Notes: generated from the letters alone by a model not told the origin. DNA of 64,000 nt from Exiguobacterium sp018617385 (GCF_018617385.1 NZ_JACSKA010000005.1:1-64000); one strand, 5' to 3'. Numbered from the stretch's first letter, positions 45,031 through 54,554 are shown. Program-made: numbers and translations.

Positions 45031-45054
45031 AGTGTTTTCCTCTTTTCTCTATAT

Positions 45055-45984
45055 TTATTCTTTGACAGCACCTGCCGAAATACTGCTGACGATGTACTTC
45101 GAGAGGAACAAGAAGGCAATCATGATCGGTACGACCGAGATCGCGATGCCTAGGTAAAGCGCGCCAAGGTTTTCTGCGACTTGTGATCCTTTCAAGAAGC
45201 CCATCAAGACAGGCAACGTGTATTTCTCAGGAGAGAACAAGAGGACAAGTGGCATCAAGTAGTTGTTCCACGAGCCGATGAACGTGAAGATCGACATCGT
45301 CGCAATCGCCGGCATCATCATCGGGAGGGCGATTGTGTGGAAAATGCGTAACTCGCTCGCACCGTCAATCCGTGCCGCTTCAATCAAACTGATGTGAAGC
45401 GTCGCTTGTGTGTACTGACGGATGAAGAAGACCGTGAACGGTGTCGCAATCGCAGGGACGATCAACGGGATGAACGTATCGAGAATTCTAAGCGTCTTTG
45501 AGATTTCGTAGAATCCGATGAGTCCGAGTTGTGCCGGCACCATCATCATGACAAGCATGAAGATGAACATCGCATTTTTCCCTCTGAAGTTATAGAACGT
45601 GAAGCCATACGCCGTGAGGGCTGAGAAGTAGCCCGAAAGTACCGTCACCGATACCGAGATGATCAAGCTGTTCTTGAATCCGGTCCAGATGTTGATGTAT
45701 TCGCTCAGGGTAGCGTAGTTATCAAGCAATGCTGTACCAGGGATCAAGGTGAAGCCAGAGATGACTTCTCCGTTCGTCCGAGTCGCGTTGATGATCATCA
45801 TTAAGAACGGGATGAAGCAGATAATCGCAAGAATAGTCAAACTTGCATAAATCAAGCCGCGCACAACACGATATTTCGACTTTTGTTTTTTAGGTGGCGC
45901 CACTTTGAGTGGACGGTCTTCTTTACGTTTCGGTTGCGCTTCGCTATCAGGAAGCATTCGCCGTGTTTCTGCATTTTGTTCCAT
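45055..45984 (-). CDS. Carbohydrate ABC transporter permease, MalG type
   Basis: 309 residues. After a basic cytoplasmic N terminus there are six hydrophobic segments. The EAA motif that contacts the ATPase is EAARIDGASELRIFHTIALPMMMPA. Second permease of the beta-glucoside importer. No ATPase gene is in the operon, so a shared MsmX-like ATPase elsewhere in the genome is likely. Confidence 0.92.
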   Translation of the reverse strand: MEQNAETRRMLPDSEAQPKRKEDRPLKVAPPKKQKSKYRVVRGLIYASLTILAIICFIPFLMMIINATRTNGEVISGFTLIPGTALLDNYATLSEYINIWTGFKNSLIISVSVTVLSGYFSALTAYGFTFYNFRGKNAMFIFMLVMMMVPAQLGLIGFYEISKTLRILDTFIPLIVPAIATPFTVFFIRQYTQATLHISLIEAARIDGASELRIFHTIALPMMMPAIATMSIFTFIGSWNNYLMPLVLLFSPEKYTLPVLMGFLKGSQVAENLGALYLGIAISVVPIMIAFLFLSKYIVSSISAGAVKE

Positions 45985-45987
45985 CGC

Positions 45988-46890
45988 TTACGCCCCCTTC
46001 TTTTGTGCAGCGCGTTCGTTACGGAACATACCTTTGAAGACGATCGCCGAGAAGATGAGCGTGATCAAGAATAAGCCGTAAGCGACCGCAGATGCGTAGC
46101 CGTAGTTGTTGTACTTGAAGGCTTGGTTATACAAGTAAAGCACCATCGTGTTCAATGAACCGTCTGGTGAACCGATTCCATCGGTGATCAACATCGGCAG
46201 GTCGAACAATTGAAGTCCACCGATGAGCGATGTGATCATGATGTAGAGAAGAATTGGTTTCAAGAGCGGCAACGTCACTTTCGTAAACATCTGCCAACGG
46301 TTTGCACCGTCAATGTGAGCGGCTTCAAAGTAATCTGTCGAGATTCCTGAAACACCCGCCATGACGATGATGAAGGAGTGACCGAACCACATCCATGTCA
46401 AGATGAGCGAAACGGATAATTGAGCCGTCACGGGTTCTGCTAACCAGTCGATTGGATTAGAGATCAAACCGATTTTCATCAACACCATGTTGAGTGAACC
46501 ATGCTGCCAGTCGAGCAAAATACCGAACAAAAGCGCGACCGAGCTGATCGTGATCAAGTTTGGAAGATAGAAGAACGAACGGAAAAAGTTTAATCCTTTT
46601 AGCTTCAAACGGAGATCTGAGAATAAGAGCGCCAATAAAAGGGCCATTCCCATCTGCAAGACGAAGTTGACTCCCCAAATCTTGATGGTGTTGAAAAACG
46701 CTTCGATGAAGTATGTGTCCGTCAACAACCGTGTATAGTTCGCAAATCCGACGATCTCTTCTCCTGGGCTACCGGTGTAATTCGTGAAGCTATAGTAAAG
46801 CGTCAAAAAAACCGGATAAATGCTAAACGTCAAGAAGACGACCCAGAACGGGGCGATGAACAGATAGCCGTAACGATCTAATTTTTTCAC
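45988..46890 (-). CDS. Carbohydrate ABC transporter permease, MalF type
   Basis: 300 residues from a GTG at 46890 that follows GAAGGAG; the frame is open to 46947. Six hydrophobic segments and the EAA motif EAAHIDGANRWQMFTKVTLPLLKP. Partner of the MalG-type permease immediately downstream (3-base gap). Confidence 0.92.
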   Translation of the reverse strand: MKKLDRYGYLFIAPFWVVFLTFSIYPVFLTLYYSFTNYTGSPGEEIVGFANYTRLLTDTYFIEAFFNTIKIWGVNFVLQMGMALLLALLFSDLRLKLKGLNFFRSFFYLPNLITISSVALLFGILLDWQHGSLNMVLMKIGLISNPIDWLAEPVTAQLSVSLILTWMWFGHSFIIVMAGVSGISTDYFEAAHIDGANRWQMFTKVTLPLLKPILLYIMITSLIGGLQLFDLPMLITDGIGSPDGSLNTMVLYLYNQAFKYNNYGYASAVAYGLFLITLIFSAIVFKGMFRNERAAQKKGA

Positions 46891-46949
46891 GTGTATTTCT
46901 CCTTCCATAAGAACCGAGGGAGGAAATTCCTCCCTCGCGTTAGTCATCG

Positions 46950-48257
46950 TCAGTCTACTACGATGTCTGGGTAAGCGTTTTTAACTTGTTTCTTGAACTC
47001 TTTGATTGCATCTTCTTTTGACTTCTTACCTTCTACGTAAGAAGTAACTGCCGCTCCGTAAAGCGTGTCGAGCTGTTGGTCGTATTTCGTAACGATTCCT
47101 GGCTTGATTGACTCTGCTTCGCCGAGGAAGAACTCGTAGTTGTTCTGTCCGCCGAGGAACTCATCGCTGAAGTCATCTTTGATCTTGTCTGTAACTGGGT
47201 TATAGGCAAGGACGTCGCCTGTTTCTTTCGCCCATTCAGTCAAGAACTCTTCATCTTGTGTCATGAGTTTGATGAATTCGTAAGCTTCTTCTTTATGTTT
47301 AGAGTCTTTGTAAATCCCGACCCATGTACCGCCCCAGAAGTATGGGCTCGGTCCGCTTGTTACAGCCCAGTCACCAGCAGTTTCTTTCGCGTTTTCTTTC
47401 AAGACAGCGTGGAGACCCCAAGTTGGGAGAACGTAAGAGAAGACTTCTGTTTCCGTTTCTTTACCGCCTTCTTTTACTTTGATCGGTTTGTCCATTCCTT
47501 CGAACCAAGATGGTGACCATTCTGGTGCGAGTGCAGTCAAGTTATTTTCACGAAGCTCTTTCGCGTAATCGAAGTAGTTTTGTTTCCCTTCAGTCAAGAC
47601 AAGTTCATTGTCTTCGTTTACCCATGCTTGTGGATCATTGCCTTGTGCGAACCAACGGATTGAACCTTCGTCTGGGAAGAGTTTGTAACCTTTATCTTTA
47701 AGCTTCTCACCGACTTCGAAGAGTCCGTCCATCGAGCTCATCATTTCGCCGACTTCAGCTGGGTCATCTGTACCGAGTGCTTCTTTCGCGATGCTACGTT
47801 TGTAGTAGATTCCACCTGGAGTGGTTTGCCATGAAAGGGCGCGAACGTTTCCGTCTTTGTCTTTCCCAAGGTCGAATACGTAAGGAACGATGTCTTTCGA
47901 CACTTCTTCTGCGTTGTATGGCTCTTCCGAAAGGTTTTCCCAGTATCCAGCGTCGATCCATTGCTTAAGGAATGCGATTTCTCCCGTGAAGACGTCCGGT
48001 GCGCCGACGCCACTTTCAAGAGCTGGCTTCAACTTCGTTGCGTAGTCAGCTGTCGGTACGATTGTCAATTCGACTTTTACACCGTTACGCTCTTCGAACG
48101 TTTTGATTGGTTCTTTCAACTCATCCGTGAATGACCAAATTTTTAAGACATCATCTTTTGAACCTTCTGAAGATGATCCTTCGCTGCCGTCAGAGCAAGC
48201 GCTCAAGACACCGACTGAAAGTGCTCCAATGGTAAGTAAGCTAACGAGTTTACGCAT
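46950..48257 (-). CDS. Sugar ABC transporter substrate-binding lipoprotein
   Basis: 435 residues. Signal peptide MRKLVSLLTIGALSVGVL with lipobox LSAC, then a serine-rich linker. The mature part has the extracellular solute-binding family 1 pattern: LKIWSFTDELKEPIKTFEERNG near the start and YEFIKLMTQDEEFLTEWAKETG later. First gene of the operon for a beta-glucoside importer, given the GH1 gene downstream. The exact sugar cannot be read from the sequence. Confidence 0.92.
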   Translation of the reverse strand: MRKLVSLLTIGALSVGVLSACSDGSEGSSSEGSKDDVLKIWSFTDELKEPIKTFEERNGVKVELTIVPTADYATKLKPALESGVGAPDVFTGEIAFLKQWIDAGYWENLSEEPYNAEEVSKDIVPYVFDLGKDKDGNVRALSWQTTPGGIYYKRSIAKEALGTDDPAEVGEMMSSMDGLFEVGEKLKDKGYKLFPDEGSIRWFAQGNDPQAWVNEDNELVLTEGKQNYFDYAKELRENNLTALAPEWSPSWFEGMDKPIKVKEGGKETETEVFSYVLPTWGLHAVLKENAKETAGDWAVTSGPSPYFWGGTWVGIYKDSKHKEEAYEFIKLMTQDEEFLTEWAKETGDVLAYNPVTDKIKDDFSDEFLGGQNNYEFFLGEAESIKPGIVTKYDQQLDTLYGAAVTSYVEGKKSKEDAIKEFKKQVKNAYPDIVVD

Positions 48258-48274
48258 GTGTTGTTCCCATCCTT

Positions 48275-48303
48275 TTATAAGTAATAGTAGAAAGCGCTTG
48301 CAA
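48275..48303 (-). promoter_or_regulatory. Promoter of the beta-glucoside ABC operon with operator in the spacer
   Basis: Minus-strand TTGCAA (48298-48303), a 17-base spacer and TTATAA (48275-48280). The spacer begins with GCGCTTTC, so an operator/cre-like box (48290-48303) overlaps the -35 box. Confidence 0.6.
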
Positions 48304-48321
48304 GAAGAGGTTTAAAATTAT

Positions 48322-48369
48322 CGAAAGCGCTTTCGGGTTGTTCGAAATAAAATATCGAAAGCGGTTTCG
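48322..48369 (-). promoter_or_regulatory. Two LacI/CcpA-type operators upstream of the ABC operon
   Basis: CGAAAGCGCTTTCG at 48322-48335 is a perfect 14-base palindrome; CGAAAGCGGTTTCG at 48356-48369 has one mismatch. Centres are 34 bases apart, about three helical turns. The same perfect box lies before the LacI gene (49489-49502), so the LacI regulator is the likely ligand, although CcpA boxes are nearly identical. Confidence 0.75.
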
Positions 48370-48458
48370 ATTTTCTCTAAAAATGACTTTCGAAATCGCG
48401 CTCCCCTCTCCATCTGCTGAAGAAAAGAGAGCGACTTCGAAATATCATTGGCTATAAA

Positions 48459-49472
48459 TCACTGTTTGACCGGTGCACAGGATGCCCGTTCGACTAAGCG
48501 TACCGGAATGACGCGACGTTCAGTGAGTCGCTCTTTCGCGGTCATTTGTTCAAGTAAAAGTTCTGCTGCCGCTTCCCCGATTTCGTCCGTATCTTGGCGA
48601 ATCGTGGTCAGTTTCGGCGTGATGTATTGAATCATTTCAATGTCATCATATCCGATGACAGAGATGTCATTCGGGACATGAAGACCGTGTTCGTGAATGG
48701 CTTCGATGACACCGATTGCCATTTGATCCCCGGCTACAAAGACTGCAGTCGGTTGATCGTCTAGTTCAAGTAATCGTTCCATCGCTTGCTTGCCTTCCTC
48801 AACCGAGAAGAAACCCGCGTTGACGAGGTAGCCTGGTCGAATCGGAAGGTCTAGTTCTTGCATCGCAAGTTCATATCCTTTGATTCGCGCCGCTCCGGCG
48901 TCAATCGTTTCATCCCCAGCGATGTGGGCAATTTTTCGGTGACCGAGTTCATAGAGATAATTCACGGCGAGACGCGCCCCTTCGATGTTATCGGAATAGA
49001 CGACGCTACAGTTGGCGCTGTCCATATCGACGACGACGATTGGGATGTCGCTTCGCATGAGCTCTTGAACTTGCTCATCCATTCGGTCCGAGCAGATGAC
49101 GACGATGCCGTCGACCGCACGGTGTTTAAAATGTTCGAGGTAACTCATGTCACGATTGCGCAGATTTCGCGAGGCGAAAATCAAATCGTAGCCTTGCTCC
49201 TCTGTCGCGTGACGAAAACTTTCGATGATCCCGTTGAAGAATGGGTGTTTCATCCCGACTTCATTCGCTTCTGAGAACATGACCCCGATCGCCCATGATT
49301 TTTTCGTCGATAACGACTGGGCATGTGCGTTCGGCAAGTAGTCCATCTCAGCAGCGGCTTGAAGAATCTTCGCTCTCGTCTTGTCACTCACGTCTTTGTA
49401 ATTGTTCAACGCTTTGGATACTGTCGTGATCGAGAATCCTGTTTTTTTGGCTAAATCATAAATCGTACCCAT
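48459..49472 (-). CDS. LacI family transcriptional regulator
   Basis: 337 residues. The DNA-binding domain has TIYDLAKKTGFSITTVSKALNNYKD and the hinge helix AAAEMDYLPNAHAQSL. The periplasmic-binding-type effector domain follows (GVMFSEANEVG, IPIVVVDMDSANCSV, VGYDD-like SVIGYDDIEM). It is placed directly upstream of the beta-glucoside ABC operon in the same orientation and has an operator next to its own start codon, which suggests that it represses both units until a beta-glucoside binds. Confidence 0.92.
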   Translation of the reverse strand: MGTIYDLAKKTGFSITTVSKALNNYKDVSDKTRAKILQAAAEMDYLPNAHAQSLSTKKSWAIGVMFSEANEVGMKHPFFNGIIESFRHATEEQGYDLIFASRNLRNRDMSYLEHFKHRAVDGIVVICSDRMDEQVQELMRSDIPIVVVDMDSANCSVVYSDNIEGARLAVNYLYELGHRKIAHIAGDETIDAGAARIKGYELAMQELDLPIRPGYLVNAGFFSVEEGKQAMERLLELDDQPTAVFVAGDQMAIGVIEAIHEHGLHVPNDISVIGYDDIEMIQYITPKLTTIRQDTDEIGEAAAELLLEQMTAKERLTERRVIPVRLVERASCAPVKQ

Positions 49473-49488
49473 GTCATTCTCCTCTTCC

Positions 49489-49539
49489 CGAAAGCGCTTT
49501 CGGTAATTTGATTGTAGCGTATGGATTTGTAGGAATCAA
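49489..49539 (-). promoter_or_regulatory. Promoter and operator of the LacI gene
   Basis: Minus-strand TTGATT (49534-49539), a 17-base spacer and TACAAT (49511-49516), then the perfect palindrome CGAAAGCGCTTTCG (49489-49502) between the -10 box and the start codon. This is a roadblock position for autorepression. Confidence 0.75.
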
Positions 49540-49665
49540 TTCTTTTTCGAGGAAACTTTTTGATTCTTTTTTCCATTCCTTGTTTCTTCTATATTACTGT
49601 ATCGAGAAGAATTTTGTCATACCTGTGTACAAGTTAGACTATGTTGTAATTAACCCGTACACTCA

Positions 49666-50751
49666 TTATTCTTTAACGTTGATACTCCAGTCTCCATCTG
49701 CCGTCACAACAAACACATATACACTAGACTCTTCAAAAGAGTAGCGCTGAGAGCCTTCGTAACTTCCTATTTCGTTCACTAACAAGTCAACCTTGTTGAC
49801 GGTCACAGCGAAATTAGAATCCCCATTGTGTGAAAACGAAATTTGATAAGACCCTTTATCAATTTCAAAAAAGACTACATCGTCACCTTTTCCTTTTATA
49901 TCACCTGGCAGATTTTCTATTTCAAGTGGTCGATATTGCATAACGTTAATTGTCCAATTACCTTGATTGCCATTTATATTTAGATAATAATCCCCTGTAT
50001 CCTCAATCCAAACAAAACTCTTTCCTGAATAGTTTCCTATTTCATTCACTAGTAAATCAATCATTTCCCCTTGATCATTTTGAAGGGTCACTGCAAAGTT
50101 GCTTGATCCATTGTAAGTGCTGGCTACAATAGCAAAACCTTTTTCAAGTCGAATTGCATCTGTCCCCATATCTGATGAACCTTTTATTGTCGTCGTCAAG
50201 TCTTCTTGGACCCTTTTAACATGATCATTTTTTACTTGATCTAGATCTTTATTCACACCTACCTCGATAATTGAGTCTGTGTCATATACCACGATTATGT
50301 TTTGATTCTCGATTGTGACTTCATCAAATTCCATGCCGTAAACAGTGTATCCTCGGTTAATTTGTAATTCATAAAATTCCATGTAATCTTCATAGTTCGA
50401 TAGTGGGTCCTCCGGCTGAACATCCTGTAAAAATTCTTCCACAGAAGCTTCTTGAACTTCTTCGACCTCTTCAGGTTCCTCCGCTTCAATTACCGGTTCA
50501 GGTTCACTTTCGTCCTCTGTAACTGCTACCGTGCTCTCTTCAAAATTAGTAACAGCTTCTTGATTATTTGTTTCAATAATTCCGAGTATGAAAATCAACC
50601 AAATACCCGCGATAAAAATCGAGCCTCCTAATATGATTGGGAATGGTGTGATATCCTTTTTGATAAAATAACGAAATACAGAATAGAGACCATATGCCGC
50701 TCCACTTATAAGCAGAGCCATTGCGGTAAATGCAAGCACACTTTCTAGCAT
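49666..50751 (-). CDS. Membrane-anchored protein with two copies of a beta-rich domain
   Basis: 361 residues. Two hydrophobic segments (about 5-27 and 37-60) are followed by an acidic Glu/Pro-rich linker (residues 75-105). The outer part contains two similar units of about 75 residues: SSNFAVTLQNDQGEMIDLLVNEIG, with ending GNWTINVM, and SNFAVTVNKVDLLVNEIGSYEG, with ending GDWSINVKE. No known family is recognised. Such units resemble extracellular ligand-binding modules, but that is inference. It stands alone. Confidence 0.75.
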   Translation of the reverse strand: MLESVLAFTAMALLISGAAYGLYSVFRYFIKKDITPFPIILGGSIFIAGIWLIFILGIIETNNQEAVTNFEESTVAVTEDESEPEPVIEAEEPEEVEEVQEASVEEFLQDVQPEDPLSNYEDYMEFYELQINRGYTVYGMEFDEVTIENQNIIVVYDTDSIIEVGVNKDLDQVKNDHVKRVQEDLTTTIKGSSDMGTDAIRLEKGFAIVASTYNGSSNFAVTLQNDQGEMIDLLVNEIGNYSGKSFVWIEDTGDYYLNINGNQGNWTINVMQYRPLEIENLPGDIKGKGDDVVFFEIDKGSYQISFSHNGDSNFAVTVNKVDLLVNEIGSYEGSQRYSFEESSVYVFVVTADGDWSINVKE

Positions 50752-50861
50752 ATTCCACTCCTCCTATCTTCACTCCCTTTAGCTCAACATGACCTGTCAT
50801 TAATCATTACCCATATTTCCCATACGAACCCACACTTGTTCTATCTTTTCTGACCAAAAAT

Positions 50862-50891
50862 AAAAATCATCCAAAATATTGGATGATTTTT
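50862..50891. terminator. Terminator downstream of the TetR gene
   Basis: AAAATCATCC and GGATGATTTT pair perfectly around AAAATATT, with A/T runs on both sides; overlaps the TetR stop codon. Confidence 0.8.
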
Positions 50892-51762
50892 AATGTGTCC
50901 GCGTATACAACCACACGAGATTCGTAAACTTTTGCACTTCTGTTTCGCCCGTCACGCCTTTAAATAGACGCTGGAACGGCTTCAACAATTGCTCTAACAC
51001 GATTTTTCGAAGACGCTCTTGTTTGAGCTCGAACGAAATCGCATCGAACAAATCACGCTGTTCTTCCGTCATCTCGACATGCTCTTCGATACGAGAAGCC
51101 ATCTCGATCAATTCTTCGATTGTGACTAGGTGCTTATCTGTCGTCCCCCGCATTTGCTCGACCGTAACCGGGTTCAAGACGTGCTCCCCTGTCTCTATCA
51201 TTCGTGCAGCAATCAGTTCTACGTACGCATATAAACTCCTTACGATTTTTTGAGGAGAGTAAGCGGCATTCGTGATCCGGTTCGTGAACAAGATATGTTG
51301 CAACATTCCGTTGAAGAGCACTGTCAATTCCATCGAATACGGTCTGACAGCCTCTCCGATAATTTCCGTCAAACGCATCGCAATCCATTCAATCTCATAA
51401 ATGCGATGTTGAAGAACAAGTTTCTTCAATTCATTCTCGTTTGACGACATGATCGATTCAAATAACGCATGCAAATTCCGTTCTTCGTTCAATTGAATCA
51501 ATATCGAGATTTGCTCGATGAAGACGTCACGATCTCGTTTATCGCGCCCCATCTGCATCTCAATCCGGCGTTGCCCTGCATCATATCGTAAGTTCTCGAG
51601 GATACTGGCGACACAATCCGTCTTCGATGAAAAGTAGTTATAAAACGTCCCTTTGGAGATATTGGCACGGTCAATGATCTCTTGCACCGATGTGTGTTGC
51701 ACTCCATTTTCGATGAAGAGAGACATGGCAATATCGGCGACTTTTCTTTTTTTCTCTTTCAT
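50890..51762 (-). CDS. TetR family transcriptional regulator
   Basis: 290 residues, longer than most of the family. The N-terminal DNA-binding domain is clear: IAMSLFIENGVQHTSVQEIIDRANISKGTFYNYFSSK. The long helical C-terminal part shows no known ligand domain. It is divergent from the MFS exporter gene, with an inverted repeat between them, and so probably represses the exporter. Confidence 0.88.
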   Translation of the reverse strand: MKEKKRKVADIAMSLFIENGVQHTSVQEIIDRANISKGTFYNYFSSKTDCVASILENLRYDAGQRRIEMQMGRDKRDRDVFIEQISILIQLNEERNLHALFESIMSSNENELKKLVLQHRIYEIEWIAMRLTEIIGEAVRPYSMELTVLFNGMLQHILFTNRITNAAYSPQKIVRSLYAYVELIAARMIETGEHVLNPVTVEQMRGTTDKHLVTIEELIEMASRIEEHVEMTEEQRDLFDAISFELKQERLRKIVLEQLLKPFQRLFKGVTGETEVQKFTNLVWLYTRTH

Positions 51763-51812
51763 TCTTACATGGCTCCGTTCTGTCTGGTTTGTACCTTTAC
51801 TATAGCACCGAA

Positions 51813-51843
51813 AACCATTTTAGACTAATAGTACAAAATGGTT
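51813..51843. promoter_or_regulatory. Putative TetR operator
   Basis: AACCATTTT (51813-51821) and AAAATGGTT (51835-51843) form a 9-base perfect inverted repeat with a 13-base centre, lying between the divergent TetR and MFS genes. Confidence 0.6.
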
Positions 51844-51926
51844 GCTTTATTTATACAACGGGTATAAAATCATTTCATCGACACTTACCAACACATAACT
51901 ATTTAGAAAATAAAGGAGCCATCCAT

Positions 51927-53423
51927 ATGAAACCAGAATTCCAAAAGAAACCGCCTTATGTGATGCTGGCGGTCCTCTTTGCGGGTGCGTTTATCGCATT
52001 TTTAAACAACTCATTACTCAACGTCGCGCTCCCATCGATCATGGTCGACCTCGAGATTGCAGACTACTCGACCGTTCAATGGCTCGCGACAGGCTTTATG
52101 CTCGTGACAGGTGTACTCGTCCCGGCATCCGCCTATTTGATCACTCGTTTTTCTAACCGAAGCTTGTTCATCACCTCGATGAGTATCTTCGCCATCGGCA
52201 CGGCGATCGCGGCCTTCTCGCCGAACTTCGGCTGGTTGTTGAGCGGTCGGATGATTCAAGCCGTCGGCGCCTCGACAATGGGACCACTCTTAATGAACGT
52301 CATGCTCGTCAGTTTTCCGCGTGAAAAACGTGGGATGGCGATGGGGGTCTTCGGACTTGTCATGATCTCGGCACCTGCGATTGGACCGACACTCTCAGGT
52401 TATATCGTCGAGTACTATGACTGGCGCGTCTTATTCGAAATGATTTTACCGCTCGCCATCATCGGTCTCGCGCTCGCTGTTTGGAAAGCGGAGAACGTCA
52501 TGGTCCAAAACAAAGACCAATCTCTCGATTACTTGTCACTCGTCTTATCGACACTCGGATTTGGTGGGATTTTGTACGGTGTCAGCTCGGCAAGCTCGGA
52601 CGGCTGGGACAACCCAATCGTCTTGGCGACGATGATCGTCGGTGCCATCTCGTTGATCGCATTTATCTATCGTCAGCTCCATATGGAAAAACCATTACTC
52701 GACTTGCGTGCTTACAAACATCCGATGTTCGCACTCGCGTCAGTCATTGCGATGGTCAACGCGGTCGCGATGTTCTCCGGTATGATTTTGACACCGGCTT
52801 ACGTCCAAAGCGTACGTGGTATCTCCCCACTCGATTCAGGGCTCATGCTTCTTCCTGGTGCGATCATCATGGGAATCATGTCGCCGATCACGGGTAAACT
52901 GTTTGACCGATTCGGGCCAAAATTATTGGCACTTACCGGATTGACAATCACCGCGGTATCGACGTACATGCTCGCAAACGTCCAACTTGACTCGACCTAC
53001 ACATACATCGTCTTAACGTACACGTTGCGTATGTTCGGGATGTCAATGGTTATGATGCCGATTGTAACTAATGGTCTCAACCAGTTGCCGACTCGCCTCA
53101 ATCCGCACGGAACAGCTATCAACAACACGGTTCAACAAGTATCTGGTGCAATCGGTACAGCAGTCCTCGTCACTATCATGAACTCGGTGACACGCACGGA
53201 AGCTGAATCATTGATGACCGGAATTGATCCTGCGACACTCACTGAGAGCTCGATGGGTGCCATCACTCAGCAAGCCCTCTTATCTGGGATTCAATATTCA
53301 TTTTACGTTGCACTCGGGATGAACCTCTTGGCGCTCGTTTTAGCATTTTTCGTGAAACGCGTGGATGTACGGAAGTTCGATGACAATGTAGAAACTGTTG
53401 AAGAGTTGAAACAAGCAAACTAG
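51927..53423 (+). CDS. MFS drug efflux transporter, DHA2 (EmrB/QacA) type
   Basis: 498 residues from the ATG at 51927, which follows AAAGGAGCCATCC; the frame is open to 51789 but the operator lies there. About 14 hydrophobic segments. The N-terminal part has LNNSLLNVALPSIMVDL and QWLATGFMLVTGVLVPASAYL; motif C lies in GPTLSGYIVEYYDWRVLF. It exports toxic compounds by proton antiport; substrates unknown. Controlled most likely by the divergent TetR protein. Confidence 0.92.
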   Translation: MKPEFQKKPPYVMLAVLFAGAFIAFLNNSLLNVALPSIMVDLEIADYSTVQWLATGFMLVTGVLVPASAYLITRFSNRSLFITSMSIFAIGTAIAAFSPNFGWLLSGRMIQAVGASTMGPLLMNVMLVSFPREKRGMAMGVFGLVMISAPAIGPTLSGYIVEYYDWRVLFEMILPLAIIGLALAVWKAENVMVQNKDQSLDYLSLVLSTLGFGGILYGVSSASSDGWDNPIVLATMIVGAISLIAFIYRQLHMEKPLLDLRAYKHPMFALASVIAMVNAVAMFSGMILTPAYVQSVRGISPLDSGLMLLPGAIIMGIMSPITGKLFDRFGPKLLALTGLTITAVSTYMLANVQLDSTYTYIVLTYTLRMFGMSMVMMPIVTNGLNQLPTRLNPHGTAINNTVQQVSGAIGTAVLVTIMNSVTRTEAESLMTGIDPATLTESSMGAITQQALLSGIQYSFYVALGMNLLALVLAFFVKRVDVRKFDDNVETVEELKQAN

Positions 53424-53438
53424 TTTAATTTAAGACAA

Positions 53439-53488
53439 TTTATAAGCAATGGGCGAACCTTCAGTGAGGTTCGCCCATTGCTTATAAA
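53439..53488. terminator. Bidirectional terminator between MFS gene and CRISPR array
   Basis: TTTATAAGCAATGGGCGAACC and its complement form a perfect 22-base stem around TCAGTG (53461-53466). On the plus strand it ends the MFS transcript; on the minus strand it can end the CRISPR transcript that comes from the right. Confidence 0.85.
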
Positions 53489-53535
53489 TGATTTTATTAC
53501 CCAAGAATGGCAATGCTAATGATACCAATTATGAC

Positions 53536-54554
53536 TTTTCAATCCGCGCACCTACACGAGGTGCGATCGTATAGGCGAAGACAATGCGCAAGTATACGTA
53601 ATTTCAATCCACGCACCTACACGAGGTGCGATTGGCCCGTCACAGGGACAACTCGATCCACTCAAAATTTCAATCCACGCACCTGCACGAGGTGCGATGC
53701 GTCCTCCGTCACCTGCATACGATAGTCACCCAAATTTCAATCCACGCACCTGCACGGCGATCACGCCGCCATCGTCCGAGTAGCTGACACGCACGTTATT
53801 TCAATCCACGCACCTGCACGAGGTGCGACGACTCGTAAGCGTACGACGACGAAGGCGAAAGCATTTCAATCCACGCACCTGCACGAGGTGCGATTGGTAT
53901 TTCGATTCGCTAGGCTCTCAGCCAACTGATTTCAATCCACGCACCTGCACGAGGTGCGATGGTCACGACGATGGAAGTCGCTGACGTACTTAGAATTTCA
54001 ATCCACGCACCTGCACGAGGTGCGATAACGTGATTTAAGACGAGAAGGACGAGAAGATAGATTTCAATCCACGCACCTGCACGAGGTGCGATGACAACGG
54101 ACACTGGCGAGGTTACATTGTCGGAGATTTCAATCCACGCACCTGCACGAGGTGCGATGCGTCCGCCACTAATCAAAGCGGCGAACACGCGGTATTTCAA
54201 TCCACGCACCTGCACGAGGTGCGATACTAGGAGACGTCTCCCACACCCCGTGATTAAGTAATTTCAATCCACGCACCTGCACGAGGTGCGATACCCGGCA
54301 AGAGGCGTAAAGGTTTCGTTTATTATTTCAATCCACGCACCTGCACGAGGTGCGATGGATGACGGTACGGGATATTCGCAAGGCCGCCATATTTCAATCC
54401 ACGCACCTGCACGAGGTGCGATCGTAACGGTAATTCATACGCATGATAAACTTTTTATTTCAATCCACGCACCTGCACGAGGTGCGATCTGAAATGCAAA
54501 AAGACGAGCATTTGACAGTGAAATTTCAATCCACGCACCTGCACGAGGTGCGAT
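53536..54554 (-). CRISPR. Type I-C CRISPR array, 16 repeats and 15 spacers
   Basis: The 32-base repeat reads, on the plus strand, ATTTCAATCCACGCACC then TGCACGAGGTGCGAT; the minus-strand form ATCGCACC...GGATTGAAAT is the type I-C class. Repeats start at 53536, 53601, 53667, 53734, 53798, 53863, 53929, 53995, 54061, 54127, 54194, 54261, 54325, 54391, 54457 and 54523. Spacers are 32-36 bases. The two leftmost repeats differ (CTAC for CTGC, and one more change in the first) and the fourth lacks the four bases AGGT, so the left end is the old, trailing end. The leader lies on the right, next to cas2. Confidence 0.98.

Noticed and set aside
53507..54492. Open frames translating to repeated peptides such as IAPRAGAWIEI or ISIHAPARGA
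   Set aside because: They are translations of the CRISPR repeat in different frames, not genes.
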